Source of the DNA: a bacterium
GTDB lineage: Bacteria; Patescibacteriota; Minisyncoccia; Phycocordibacterales; UBA12445
Length of the DNA: 43,654 bases
Reading direction: 5' to 3'
Assembly: GCA_030648005.1 (NCBI GenBank)
Contig: JAUSIP010000016.1
Location: 65,110-108,763 of the forward strand
Shown: piece after piece, positions 1 through 7,683 of the stretch
How the letters are laid out: every line of letters begins with the position of its first letter
Numbering within the stretch: position 1 is the first letter of the stretch
Program-made: the position numbers and the translations under genes
The notes under the pieces: generated by a model
Database searches by the model: none
What the model saw: only the letters and a program-made list of their open reading frames with translations
Told to the model about the DNA's origin: nothing

Positions 1-1
1 A

Positions 2-1123
2 AAGTCAAAGAAAAGCTGGGCTAGACTGGGCCTACTTAAGACGCCGCATGGAGTAGTGGAGACGCCGGCACTTGTGCCTGTGGCCACTAAAGCTGTTATC
101 AAGACTCTGACATCAGAGGAGGTGAGAGCGACTAATACTCAGCTCACGATCTCCAACACATTCCACCTGCACCTGAAGCCGGGCGACAAGATTGTGAAGA
201 AGGCAGGTGGAATAAACGAATTCATGAAGGCGGATTGGCCGACAATGACTGACTCGGGAGGCTTCCAGGTGTTTAGTCTCGGATTCGGACAAGATATGCA
301 GGTTGGTAAGATCTTAAAATATTTCCCGGGCAAGACAGATGTGGTAGTGGAGACGGGCAGTAAATCAAAATCTGTGAAGATTACAGAAGAGGGCGTACAC
401 TTCCGCTCACCCTTCGACGGAAGCAAGCTATTCATCGGCCCGAAAGAGTCAATCAAGTTTCAGGAGAATATCGGCGCGGATATCATCTACGCCTTCGACG
501 AATGTACACCTCCGCTTTCAACCATCGACTACGCTGCCAAGTCGCTTGAGCTGACCCACCGCTGGGCCAAGATCTGCGTTGACAGCAAGAAGACTAACCA
601 GGCACTCTACGGCATAGTACAAGGTTCGAGATATCAGCCACTTCGAGAGAAGGCTTCGAAATATATTGATTCATTAGATGTAGCCGGATACGGCATCGGC
701 GGAGACTTGGGCGAAAGCAGAGATAGTATGGACGACATACTCTCCTGGGTTATACCGAACCTCCAAGATGGCAGACCAAGACACATGCTCGGCATTGGAT
801 ACTTGGAAGATATGGAGATCATCATCAAGCGAGGTATCGACACCTTCGACTGTACCGTCCCTACTCATTTCGCACGCCGCGGAATCGCATTCACAAGTAA
901 GGGGAAACTGGATCTTAAAAAGACAAGATTTTTAACAGACAAAAATCCGATAGATAAGAGTTGCCTGTGTAATACTTGCCAAGTTTATAAAAGAAACTAC
1001 ATCTCACACCTATTCCGCGGTGATGAGATCACAGCCATGCGACTTGTAACCTTCCACAACCTCTTCTACTTCAATAAAGTTGTGGCTGACATAAGACAAA
1101 AAATTAAGGACGGCAAGATATAG
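2..1123 (+). CDS. tgt: Queuine/preQ1 tRNA-ribosyltransferase, 5' truncated by window edge
   Basis: Exchanges guanine for a queuine-type base at the wobble position (G34) of GUN-anticodon tRNAs. The first in-window start codon is GTG at 56, but the same frame is open to the edge and reads family-typical sequence (KTPHGVVETPALVPV), so the gene begins outside the window. Visible motifs are DSGGFQVFSL (active-site Asp), FDECTPP (base-binding Asp), GIVQGS (usually GIVQGG), DCTVPTHFARRG (nucleophile Asp region; the family usually has PTR where this has PTH) and the zinc site CLCNTC followed by a His in TFHNLFYF. The Zn site and both Asp regions look intact, so it is probably active. No preQ1 biosynthesis gene is in the window, so the base may be salvaged. 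The next gene starts 33 bp downstream. Confidence 0.93.
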   Translation, partial: KSKKSWARLGLLKTPHGVVETPALVPVATKAVIKTLTSEEVRATNTQLTISNTFHLHLKPGDKIVKKAGGINEFMKADWPTMTDSGGFQVFSLGFGQDMQVGKILKYFPGKTDVVVETGSKSKSVKITEEGVHFRSPFDGSKLFIGPKESIKFQENIGADIIYAFDECTPPLSTIDYAAKSLELTHRWAKICVDSKKTNQALYGIVQGSRYQPLREKASKYIDSLDVAGYGIGGDLGESRDSMDDILSWVIPNLQDGRPRHMLGIGYLEDMEIIIKRGIDTFDCTVPTHFARRGIAFTSKGKLDLKKTRFLTDKNPIDKSCLCNTCQVYKRNYISHLFRGDEITAMRLVTFHNLFYFNKVVADIRQKIKDGKI

Positions 1124-1143
1124 CAAAAGATTTCACTCTTATA

Positions 1144-1149
1144 TATAAT
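1144..1149 (+). promoter_or_regulatory. -10 box (TATAAT) of the HExxH orphan
   Basis: A perfect TATAAT ends 7 nt before the ATG at 1157, so transcription would begin at about 1156, giving a leader of 0-1 nt. The -35 region 17 bp upstream (TAGCAA, 1121-1126) is weak. No Shine-Dalgarno precedes the ATG. Confidence 0.45.
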
Positions 1150-1156
1150 AGACAAC

Positions 1157-2137
1157 ATGAAGTCACCTGAAAAAGTTGAACATGTGGTTTTTAATGCCGG
1201 AGCTAAGATAACCCAAAAGCAGAAAGATGGTTTGTTGCATTTTGTGCGAAATAACAGGTTTTTGGACGAGGCAGAAATTTCCAAAGAGAATCTTACTCTC
1301 GTGAGTAAATTAAAAAATAACTACTTAGCCTGGGGAAAGAAAATTCTAGGTATCGATCTTAGCGAAAGAGCCCCTGATTCAACGAGAGTTCATATTCAGC
1401 CTAAAGACTCTGCAAAAGCATTGGAAATTTCAAGTCGACACAGAGGTGCGGACGAAACTCTTTCCGGATATGCTGTTCGTGAGGCTGAGGAGATAGTGAT
1501 ATGGGAAAAAACAGATAGACAGAGTATCAAGGAAACTCTTAATCACGAGTTTACTCATATTTTCTCGCACAAATCGATGATCGTAAAAGAACAAGATAAA
1601 AAGTTCGGTCTAAAAATACAAAACACGGGATACTCGAATCTCAACAATACGAGAACAACGGAATCCGGAGAGAAAGAGGAATCGCCGATACTCGCAGGTT
1701 TCGATGAGATGATGACTGAGACCATAAACATAGAGGTATTAAACAATCTCAAAAAAGAGAACGGCCAAGACTATCTCGAGATGTCCGTCGGATATTATCC
1801 GGGGGTGTTACTGCTCGACATGATCATAGAAAAGATCGCGGAGAAAACTAAACAAAACGAGAAGGATATCAGGAAAAATCTCTACCGAGGTTATTTCCAG
1901 GGTAAAATGGGGGAGCTACGGGCGATCAAGAACGTCTTCGGCCTTGAAGCAATGAATTTTTTATCGAGAGTTAAACCCCTCAATCTGATGGATGCCGGAT
2001 CAATGTTCGCTTCCGCTGAAGATATATTCAAACTCGACTCGCAGAAATATTTCAGCAAAGTACTAGATTATGAGGAAGGCGCAACAATCACCTTGTCTAA
2101 TGGCATAAAGATTAAAAAATATTTTCCTGAGATATAA
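1157..2137 (+). CDS. Orphan protein with HExxH zincin-like motif
   Basis: 326 aa, no family recognised. HEFTH at about residues 130-134 fits the zinc-binding helix of metallopeptidases. A downstream acidic helix (FDEMMTETINIE, about 182-193) could supply a third ligand, but this is inference. There is no signal peptide or membrane segment, so it is probably cytosolic. The N-terminal part contains a basic/amphipathic stretch and the C-terminus is charged. It starts at an ATG with a TATAAT just upstream and no Shine-Dalgarno. It lies between tgt and the MgtC-like gene with short gaps and the same strand. It could be a housekeeping or stress protease, or a degenerate non-catalytic zincin. Confidence 0.7.
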   Translation: MKSPEKVEHVVFNAGAKITQKQKDGLLHFVRNNRFLDEAEISKENLTLVSKLKNNYLAWGKKILGIDLSERAPDSTRVHIQPKDSAKALEISSRHRGADETLSGYAVREAEEIVIWEKTDRQSIKETLNHEFTHIFSHKSMIVKEQDKKFGLKIQNTGYSNLNNTRTTESGEKEESPILAGFDEMMTETINIEVLNNLKKENGQDYLEMSVGYYPGVLLLDMIIEKIAEKTKQNEKDIRKNLYRGYFQGKMGELRAIKNVFGLEAMNFLSRVKPLNLMDAGSMFASAEDIFKLDSQKYFSKVLDYEEGATITLSNGIKIKKYFPEI

Positions 2138-2154
2138 AAAGATGGTAATATAAT

Positions 2155-2649
2155 ATGATGAACAACATATTAAACTTTCTCGATCCCACTACTGCTGACA
2201 TGATCTTTCAGCTTACAGTGGCGATGCTTCTTGGTATGCTAATCGGTGCAGAACGATCTACGTCTAATAAAACCGCCGGCATGAGAACCTACGCCTTGAT
2301 CAGTCTAGGCTCATGCCTCTTTGTGGTTATATCTCACGCTGTGTCAAATCAGTATCTCGGCCTTACAAACTTCGATCCAATGCGCGTGGCGTCACAAATA
2401 GTTGTCGGTATCGGTTTCGTCGGTGGTGGGCTGATTATGACCGAGGGTAAGAAGGTAAGCGGTATTACCACAGCAGCTGGACTCTGGGTTTCGGCCGGCA
2501 TTGGCATGGCTGTCGGCTTTCACTTATATGCTCTTTCAATCTTTGTGACACTGACCACACTCTTTATCTTCACAGCTCTCTGGCACCTTGAGAGGGCGAT
2601 CAAGAACTATTCAAAGAGGCACAGTAGTCATGGTGAGAACGGAGATTAA
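2155..2649 (+). CDS. MgtC/SapB-family membrane protein
   Basis: 164 aa. The N-terminal membrane half of the MgtC family is recognisable: a helix followed by GMLIGAERSTSNKTAGMRTYALISLG-type sequence (residues about 26-55, with the Gly-Ala-Glu-Arg and Gly-Met-Arg-Thr signatures), then two to three more hydrophobic segments rich in Gly to about residue 145. The soluble C-terminal domain of the longer MgtC proteins is absent. Family members are linked to Mg2+ limitation and membrane-potential or ATP homeostasis. Start is the first of two adjacent ATGs (2155/2158). TATAAT lies directly against the start, too close to serve an ATG-initiated transcript, so read-through from the upstream gene (17 bp gap) is more likely. 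It converges on dnaE with a 10-bp gap. Confidence 0.88.
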   Translation: MMNNILNFLDPTTADMIFQLTVAMLLGMLIGAERSTSNKTAGMRTYALISLGSCLFVVISHAVSNQYLGLTNFDPMRVASQIVVGIGFVGGGLIMTEGKKVSGITTAAGLWVSAGIGMAVGFHLYALSIFVTLTTLFIFTALWHLERAIKNYSKRHSSHGENGD

Positions 2650-2659
2650 AATTAGACGT

Positions 2660-5600
2660 CTAAGATTTAGCAGGCTCATCTAGGTCTTTAATCGCCTCAG
2701 CTATCATCGACGGCTCATCATTACGTATAGACACGGTACCTCTTATCGCCAGGCATTTCTCCGGTACTAGTAGATTTTTATATTGAGTGAAGGTTCTCGG
2801 GAAGACAACCACTTCCATTGAGTCGGTAAAATCAGCAATCTTAACGAACGCCATCAACTCATTTTTCTTCGTACTTATCTGGCGCACACTCTCGACTATC
2901 CCACCGATAACCACAGTCGCACCATTACCCAAGGTTTTAGTATGTTTAATTGTGTTCTTATCAAGCTTATCTTTATACTTATCTAAAGGATGCCCGGAAA
3001 GATACAGGCCTAAAAGCTCCTTCTCCCAGTTTAATTTATCGAATACTGAGGCTACCGGTGCTGGTTTAAGCTTCAAATCCGGTACCGAAGCCTTGTTCGC
3101 CATCCCGCCAAAGAGGGAACTCTGTGCCGCGTACGCTTTGGCGTTCTCTCTAATGTAGTTCAATACATCCTCCATGTTGTATATCATCTGTCCACGCTCT
3201 CCCATCTCATCGAAGGCACCCGCCTTGATCAACGCCTCAAGTGACTTCTTGTTTAAATTTTTGTGCTTAACCCTCTCTAAGAAACTGGAGAAGGAGTTGA
3301 AACGTCCACCACGCTTACGTTCTGCAATGATGACATTAGAAATCTCCTCACCCAGATTTTTGATAGCGTAAAGTCCAAAACGAATCTTGTCACCCGCATC
3401 TTCTTTTATCGCAGTAAAACTACCATTACTTTGATTGACATCGGGGGGCAGAATCGGTATCCCCATTCTCTTACACTCCGCAACAATAGCAGAAATCTCT
3501 TCCACGTCACCCGCATCTGCTGTTAGAACTGCAGTCATATATTCCACAGGGAAGTTGGCCTTCATGTAGGCAGTCTGATAAGCCACACGTCCATAACTCG
3601 CAGCATGCGCCTTATTGAATCCGTAAGCAGCGAATGGCTCAATCAGAAGCCAAAGTTCATTAGCCTTCTCCGTCTTCATCCCATGCTTAACGAAGCCCTC
3701 CAAAAGCTTACTCTTCTGTGCTTCCATCTCTGCTGGGATCTTCTTACCCATCGCCTTTCGGAGTTTATCTGCCTCAAGCCAAGAGTAACCGGCAAGGTGA
3801 ATAGCGATAAGCATGACATCATCTTGATAAGTTATAACTCCATAAGACGCAGAAAGTATCTCTTTCATTCTAGGATCAAGAAAGGTGATCTTTCTCGGGT
3901 CATGCTTTCTTGCAATATATTCCGGGATCATTTCAATAGGACCCGGACGATAGAGCGCCACCATGGCGTTGATGTCATGGATCACCGTTGGTCGAAGCTC
4001 CTTCAGATACTTAGTCATACCAGAGCCGTTAAGCTGGAAGAGGCCCATCGTCTCTCCGCGCGCCAGCATCTCATAAGTTTTCTTATCATCTATGGGGATA
4101 TTCTCAATATCTATATCTATGCCGGTTGTCTCTTTGGCAATCTTCATCGCATCTCCCAAGATCGACAAGTTCTTGATACCCAAGAAGTCGAATTTAAGCA
4201 AGCCGATATCCTCCACAGCATGCATATCATACTGGGTGATAATCTTCTCACCTCGAGGCTCATACTGCAGAGGCACGACTTCATTGAGCGGTTCAGGTGA
4301 GATGACCACGCCCGCCGCATGTACGCTACAATGTCTTACGCAACCTTCGAGCTTCATCGCCAAATCTATTATTTCCTTCGTTTGAGGCTCCTTGTCATAA
4401 GCCTCCTGAAGCTCCGGCACCATCTCCATAGCGCTCTTGATTGTCATGGGGAAGCCTTGTGAACCCATCGGAATAAGCTTAGACAATCTCTCGCCTACTT
4501 CATAGGGATGAGCCAGGGCACGAGAGACATCCTTCACCGAACCTCTAGCCATCATAGATCCGAATGTGCCAATCTGCGCAACCTTATCTGCTCCATATTT
4601 ATCTTTAGCATACTGGATAACCTCTGCACGTCGGTTGTCAGAGAAGTCCATGTCGATGTCGGGAGCCGAAGGCCTTTCTGGATTTAAGAATCGCTCGAAA
4701 GGAAGTTTATACTCTAGTGGATTAACATTTGTGATGTGCGTTAAATATGTAACGATCGAACCTGCAACAGATCCTCGGATGTTGGTTAAAATTCCGTTCT
4801 TGTGAGAGAAGTCGAGTAGGTCGGATACAACAAGAAAGTACGGCGAATATCCTTTATCGAAAATAATTTTTAATTCATACTCTATTCTGTCTATAACATC
4901 CTTGCTTTCGGTTAGACCCCTTTTAGGAATTCCTTCGTAAGTAAGTCGGCGTAGCTCTTCATCATATGTCCTACCTCCAGGAACCTTGATGTCTGGAAAA
5001 ACCCAAGAGCCAAGCTTGATGTCGATGTTGCACATCTCCGCGATCTTCAAAGTATTCTCGATCGCATCGGGAGTATTTTTAAACTTCTCCCTTGCCTCAT
5101 CAGGACTAAAGAAAGAGAAATCGTCAACAGCGTTAGTTAAGCGATCAGCGTCCGTCAGATCAGTATTAGTTTGAATAGCCACGAGCGTATCGTGCGCCTT
5201 GTTGTCGTCATGATTCAAATAATGTGAGTCCTGGGTGGCCACGAGCGGTATACCAAGCTTGCGGGCGACCGAGATCTGTCCCTCGGTGATCTCATCAAAA
5301 CGCTCGAGTTTGGAGTGCGATTGTATCTCTATAAAATAGTTTTCTTTACCGAAGATCTCCTGATATTCCAGGGCCACAGCTTCTGCCTTATCAAAGTCGC
5401 GATTCCAAATAGCTTTAGAGAATTCTCCACCCAAACAGCCAGAGAGAGCTATTATATCGCTCCCATACTTACGAAGAAGCTCCTTATCCATGCGAGGTTT
5501 GTAGTAGTAGCCTTCGAGGTTCGCGGCAGTGACTAGTTTGATCAGGTTTTTATACCCATTATTGTTCTTAGCCAGCAGAATCATGTGATAGCGCTCATTG

Positions 5601-5845
5601 TCGACGCCAGGCTGTTTGTCGAAGCGGGAGCGATTGGCAATATACGCCTCGACGCCAATTATTGGCTTGATGCCCTGCTTCTTGCACTCTTTATAAAACT
5701 CGATAGCACCATACATATTGCCGTGGTCGGTAATAGCCACCGCTGACATGCCGAGACTCTTGGCTTTCTTCACCATTCCGTCGATCTTAGAGAGTCCATC
5801 GAGAAGGGAATAGTGGCTGTGATTATGGAGATGGACGAATGACAT
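2660..5845 (-). CDS. dnaE: DNA polymerase III alpha subunit
   Basis: 1061 aa; the replicative C-family polymerase. Order: PHP domain (1-270), palm with catalytic PDIDMDFSD (Asp396, Asp398) and the third Asp in KFDFLG (Asp553), fingers, helix-hairpin-helix region (about 830-870, KNLGEEISNVI to LIKAGAFDEMG), then an OB-fold (about 970-1040). It is about 100 aa shorter than the E. coli protein, mostly at the C-terminus. All nine positions that bind metal in active PHP domains appear present (His5, His7, Asp16, Asp40, His41, Glu66, His87, Cys137, Asp206/His208 region), so PHP proofreading is plausible. The gene stands alone, facing away from rnhB. No Shine-Dalgarno; a clear promoter was not found. 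Confidence 0.98.
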   Translation of the reverse strand: MSFVHLHNHSHYSLLDGLSKIDGMVKKAKSLGMSAVAITDHGNMYGAIEFYKECKKQGIKPIIGVEAYIANRSRFDKQPGVDNERYHMILLAKNNNGYKNLIKLVTAANLEGYYYKPRMDKELLRKYGSDIIALSGCLGGEFSKAIWNRDFDKAEAVALEYQEIFGKENYFIEIQSHSKLERFDEITEGQISVARKLGIPLVATQDSHYLNHDDNKAHDTLVAIQTNTDLTDADRLTNAVDDFSFFSPDEAREKFKNTPDAIENTLKIAEMCNIDIKLGSWVFPDIKVPGGRTYDEELRRLTYEGIPKRGLTESKDVIDRIEYELKIIFDKGYSPYFLVVSDLLDFSHKNGILTNIRGSVAGSIVTYLTHITNVNPLEYKLPFERFLNPERPSAPDIDMDFSDNRRAEVIQYAKDKYGADKVAQIGTFGSMMARGSVKDVSRALAHPYEVGERLSKLIPMGSQGFPMTIKSAMEMVPELQEAYDKEPQTKEIIDLAMKLEGCVRHCSVHAAGVVISPEPLNEVVPLQYEPRGEKIITQYDMHAVEDIGLLKFDFLGIKNLSILGDAMKIAKETTGIDIDIENIPIDDKKTYEMLARGETMGLFQLNGSGMTKYLKELRPTVIHDINAMVALYRPGPIEMIPEYIARKHDPRKITFLDPRMKEILSASYGVITYQDDVMLIAIHLAGYSWLEADKLRKAMGKKIPAEMEAQKSKLLEGFVKHGMKTEKANELWLLIEPFAAYGFNKAHAASYGRVAYQTAYMKANFPVEYMTAVLTADAGDVEEISAIVAECKRMGIPILPPDVNQSNGSFTAIKEDAGDKIRFGLYAIKNLGEEISNVIIAERKRGGRFNSFSSFLERVKHKNLNKKSLEALIKAGAFDEMGERGQMIYNMEDVLNYIRENAKAYAAQSSLFGGMANKASVPDLKLKPAPVASVFDKLNWEKELLGLYLSGHPLDKYKDKLDKNTIKHTKTLGNGATVVIGGIVESVRQISTKKNELMAFVKIADFTDSMEVVVFPRTFTQYKNLLVPEKCLAIRGTVSIRNDEPSMIAEAIKDLDEPAKS

Positions 5846-5913
5846 TATTTTTGAAAAATTAAACTCGGTAGCTCTCTTTGATTTTCATACCTTGTCCTCC
5901 CAGAAACACAGTT

Positions 5914-5935
5914 ATTTCACCCCTGCGGGTGAAAT
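5914..5935. repeat. Perfect 9-bp hairpin in the dnaE-rnhB spacer
   Basis: ATTTCACCC and GGGTGAAAT pair perfectly around the tetraloop CTGC. There is no flanking T-run on either side, so it is not an obvious intrinsic terminator. It lies in the 242-bp divergent spacer between dnaE and rnhB. Confidence 0.6.
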
Positions 5936-5942
5936 CCTGTTG

Positions 5943-6003
5943 GGTTCTCGGCCAACCATCCCGACCGCCGCGTCGGGAACCATGCTGGTTGGCCTCCGAA
6001 ACC
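5943..6003. repeat. Nested long hairpin in the dnaE-rnhB spacer
   Basis: GGCCAACCA (5950-5958) pairs with TGGTTGGCC (5986-5994). Inside it TCCCGAC (5959-5965) pairs with GTCGGGA (5972-5978) around CGCCGC, and an outer GGTT/AACC pair extends it. The arm on one side is interrupted by seven unpaired bases (5979-5985). It is more GC-rich than the surroundings. It may be a structured RNA in a leader of either divergent gene, or an intergenic palindromic repeat; the sequence alone does not decide. Confidence 0.55.
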
Positions 6004-6052
6004 TTCTGGTCAAACAAGTATGCAAAATCAAAGCCTAACCACTCGTTTCATT

Positions 6053-6081
6053 TTAAAAGTATACAACATTTAGTGTATAGT
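6053..6081 (+). promoter_or_regulatory. Promoter of leaderless rnhB
   Basis: -35 TTAAAA (6053-6058), 17-bp spacer, extended -10 TG-TATAGT (hexamer 6076-6081). The predicted start point is 6088, the G of the GTG start codon. Confidence 0.6.
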
Positions 6082-6087
6082 TTTCCT

Positions 6088-6708
6088 GTGGAGTATAAAT
6101 ATTACATCGGAATAGACGAGGTTGGAAGAGGGCCGATTGCTGGGCCGGTGACAGTCTGTGCGATGTTGTCGTTTGCAGGACGATCACTGGAGATGGGAGA
6201 GGGTATTAGAGATTCAAAAAAACTGACCGAAAATGGGCGGGAGAAATGGTTTAAGAAAATAAAAGAAGCGCGCACTAATAAAATTTTAGACTTCGCGATA
6301 TTTTCCGTGGGAAGTAAAACGATAGATAAGATCGGCATAGTTCCTTCACTTAAATTATGTATTAAAAAATGTTTGGAAAAATTAAATAGTCCTGCAGATG
6401 AAACTTACATAATTCTAGACGGTAGTCTTAAAGCACCGGCGAATTATAAATATCAGGAGACTATTATAAGAGGGGATGAGAAAGAGCCGCTCATAGCCAT
6501 GGCCTCAATAGCAGCCAAGGTCTCACGCGATTGGTATATGTCCAACCTGCCGGAGAAATACAATATGTATGGACTTGAGAAACACAAAGGCTACGGCACT
6601 AAAGCTCATTACCAAGCTATCAAAGTGCATGGCATCTCTGACATGCATCGCAGGACATTTTTGAAATCCCGATCTGATTCATCAGATCGTGGATCCTCGA
6701 TTCGATAA
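6088..6708 (+). CDS. rnhB: Ribonuclease HII
   Basis: 206 aa. Removes RNA from RNA-DNA hybrids, including single ribonucleotides. The catalytic DEDD set is visible: GIDEVGRGPIAGPV near the N-terminus (Asp, Glu), ILDGS (Asp) and KVSRD (Asp). The frame is open back to 5878, but that extension crosses the spacer hairpins and has no family resemblance. GTG at 6088 is chosen because it puts the IDEVGRG motif at the usual distance from the N-terminus and sits exactly at the predicted transcription start. The last 13-14 residues and the stop codon (from about 6667) lie inside a palindromic repeat, giving a Ser/Arg/Asp-rich tail that is not family sequence. Confidence 0.95.
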   Translation: MEYKYYIGIDEVGRGPIAGPVTVCAMLSFAGRSLEMGEGIRDSKKLTENGREKWFKKIKEARTNKILDFAIFSVGSKTIDKIGIVPSLKLCIKKCLEKLNSPADETYIILDGSLKAPANYKYQETIIRGDEKEPLIAMASIAAKVSRDWYMSNLPEKYNMYGLEKHKGYGTKAHYQAIKVHGISDMHRRTFLKSRSDSSDRGSSIR

Positions 6709-6721
6709 ATCGAATCGGGAT
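6666..6721. repeat. Two-hairpin palindromic repeat, copy A
   Basis: Outer ATCCC/GGGAT (6666-6670 and 6717-6721) encloses hairpin 1 (GATCTGA/TCAGATC), a linker GTGGATCCTC, and hairpin 2 (GATTCGAT/ATCGAATC). Copy B at 20347 has the same layout, TCCC, hairpin, G-N-GGATCCTC linker, hairpin, GGGA, with different hairpin stems. The repeat overlaps the 3' end of rnhB and supplies its stop. Confidence 0.75.
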
Positions 6722-6748
6722 AAAAAATCCCGCGAAATGAATCGCGGG
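6722..6748 (-). terminator. Intrinsic terminator of the 227-aa membrane gene
   Basis: On the minus strand CCCGCGA and TCGCGGG form a 7-bp stem with a 6-nt loop, followed by ATTTTTTA. It lies 11 bp beyond the stop of the minus-strand gene starting at 7442. Confidence 0.75.
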
Positions 6749-6758
6749 GTAATAGGTC

Positions 6759-7442
6759 TTATTCTTCCTTGTCCTTGTCTAGCAAGAGTTTGATATCGTT
6801 GAATTTGGTGTGGGGTCCATGAGACAGAGTACCGGCAAAAGCAAGGTCGGAAAACCTCTCATACTGATTGTTCAGCGCATTAAGAATAGCGGCCCCCATA
6901 AAACTGACAAGAAGAATAAAGGGCCAGACGCCGAACATTATGAATATGTTCATGAAAGCGAAGAAGGTTGCGGTCAGAAGTAACAGGCTAATAATTTTAC
7001 AATTAGCAAGTAGGATGCCAAAGTAAATTTTTGCCTTTTCTGTCTTATCGCTCTCGACATATTTCGTATCGTTGCGCATCAGACTATTCAACAGGTCATC
7101 ATAGAGAGTAACGAGGAGTACAATGACAAGCATTGTCTCATTAACATTCTCACGAAGTGCGATCTGTGCGATAGCCGGACAAGCGAGACTTGTTGCCAAA
7201 ATAGAGATACCGTCGGCAATAGAGAAATTACCACCCCTCCTGTTAATGAATGCTCCGATGACACCCCGCTGGAACGGCGTAGAAGTCACGACAAAAACCA
7301 GCAGAAGATACTTAGAAATCATCCAGAGACCGACCGAGATGCCGAAAGTCCAGACCAGAACAGCAGTCATGATAAACATATCTCCTGGCCGATAGACTAC
7401 ACGTGGGAATCTTCTTATGTCCTCTTTAAGCTCTTGTAGCAT
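6759..7442 (-). CDS. Orphan polytopic membrane protein
   Basis: 227 aa, no family recognised. Hydrophobic segments at about residues 22-52, 78-95, 102-113, 142-165 and 168-188 suggest four to five membrane helices. The N-terminus is charged and the C-terminal tail soluble and acidic (LLLDKDKEE). Start ATG at 7442 is preceded by AGGAGA with good spacing. It is likely the second gene after the 31-codon ORF (58-bp gap) from the promoter at 7616-7643, and it ends at a terminator. It belongs to the Shine-Dalgarno-led orphan class of this window. Confidence 0.8.
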   Translation of the reverse strand: MLQELKEDIRRFPRVVYRPGDMFIMTAVLVWTFGISVGLWMISKYLLLVFVVTSTPFQRGVIGAFINRRGGNFSIADGISILATSLACPAIAQIALRENVNETMLVIVLLVTLYDDLLNSLMRNDTKYVESDKTEKAKIYFGILLANCKIISLLLLTATFFAFMNIFIMFGVWPFILLVSFMGAAILNALNNQYERFSDLAFAGTLSHGPHTKFNDIKLLLDKDKEE

Positions 7443-7500
7443 TATCTCAAGTCTCCTTTTTCAGATACTTCAGCAATCAACTGTACCCAAACCGGATCAG

Positions 7501-7596
7501 TCAAGAGTAGCGCGAGATCTTATCTACCAGCTCCTTCGGGATATCAACCCCACAGACCACTGTTCGCTCCTGTCTATCAACGATCTTAACCTTCAT
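7501..7596 (-). CDS. 31-aa small protein with strong SD
   Basis: Reads MKVKIVDRQERTVV followed by CGVDIPKELVDKISRYS. No family recognised; probably a beta hairpin followed by a short helix. Support is positional: AAGGAGG six nt before the ATG and a good promoter just upstream, so transcription would begin right at the Shine-Dalgarno. It precedes the membrane gene at 7442 by 58 bp. It could be a real small protein or a leader peptide governing that gene. Confidence 0.55.
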   Translation of the reverse strand: MKVKIVDRQERTVVCGVDIPKELVDKISRYS

Positions 7597-7615
7597 CTTC
7601 GTACCTCCTTTCCAA

Positions 7616-7643
7616 ATAATACACTTAAATCAGCACCCGTCAA
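7616..7643 (-). promoter_or_regulatory. Promoter of the 31-codon ORF / membrane gene unit
   Basis: -35 TTGACG (7643-7638), 16-bp spacer, -10 TATTAT (7621-7616). Predicted start at about 7609. It overlaps and diverges from the rpmF promoter. Confidence 0.6.
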
Positions 7644-7648
7644 TATGC

Positions 7649-7677
7649 TTGGCTTTTTTAAATCAATATGTTATATT
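7649..7677 (+). promoter_or_regulatory. Promoter of leaderless rpmF
   Basis: -35 TTGGCT (7649-7654), 17-bp spacer, -10 TATATT (7672-7677). The predicted start point is 7684, the A of the rpmF ATG. No Shine-Dalgarno. Confidence 0.65.
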
Positions 7678-7683
7678 ATCGCC

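Noticed and set aside
1..15. Possible match of the window start to the terminal palindrome (GTCAAAGAAAA)
   Set aside because: Only 11 bp, and at the start it is coding sequence of tgt; likely chance, not evidence of circularity.
2149..2154. TATAAT directly before the MgtC-like ATG as its promoter
   Set aside because: Transcription would start inside the coding region, after both ATGs; read-through from upstream is more likely.
2652..2663. 12-bp perfect palindrome TTAGACGTCTAA between mgtC-like gene and dnaE
   Set aside because: No loop and no T-run, too short to claim as a terminator or operator.
3605..4300. 231-codon plus-strand frame inside dnaE
   Set aside because: It lies wholly opposite a clear dnaE region, has no ribosome site and reads as low-complexity antisense translation.
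5878..6087. N-terminal extension of rnhB of about 70 codons
   Set aside because: The frame is open but crosses two spacer hairpins, shows no RNase HII similarity, and lies upstream of the predicted transcription start.
7417..7683. Upstream in-frame extension of rpmF
   Set aside because: It runs opposite the 31-codon ORF and the start of the 227-aa gene; L32 begins at the ATG 7684.
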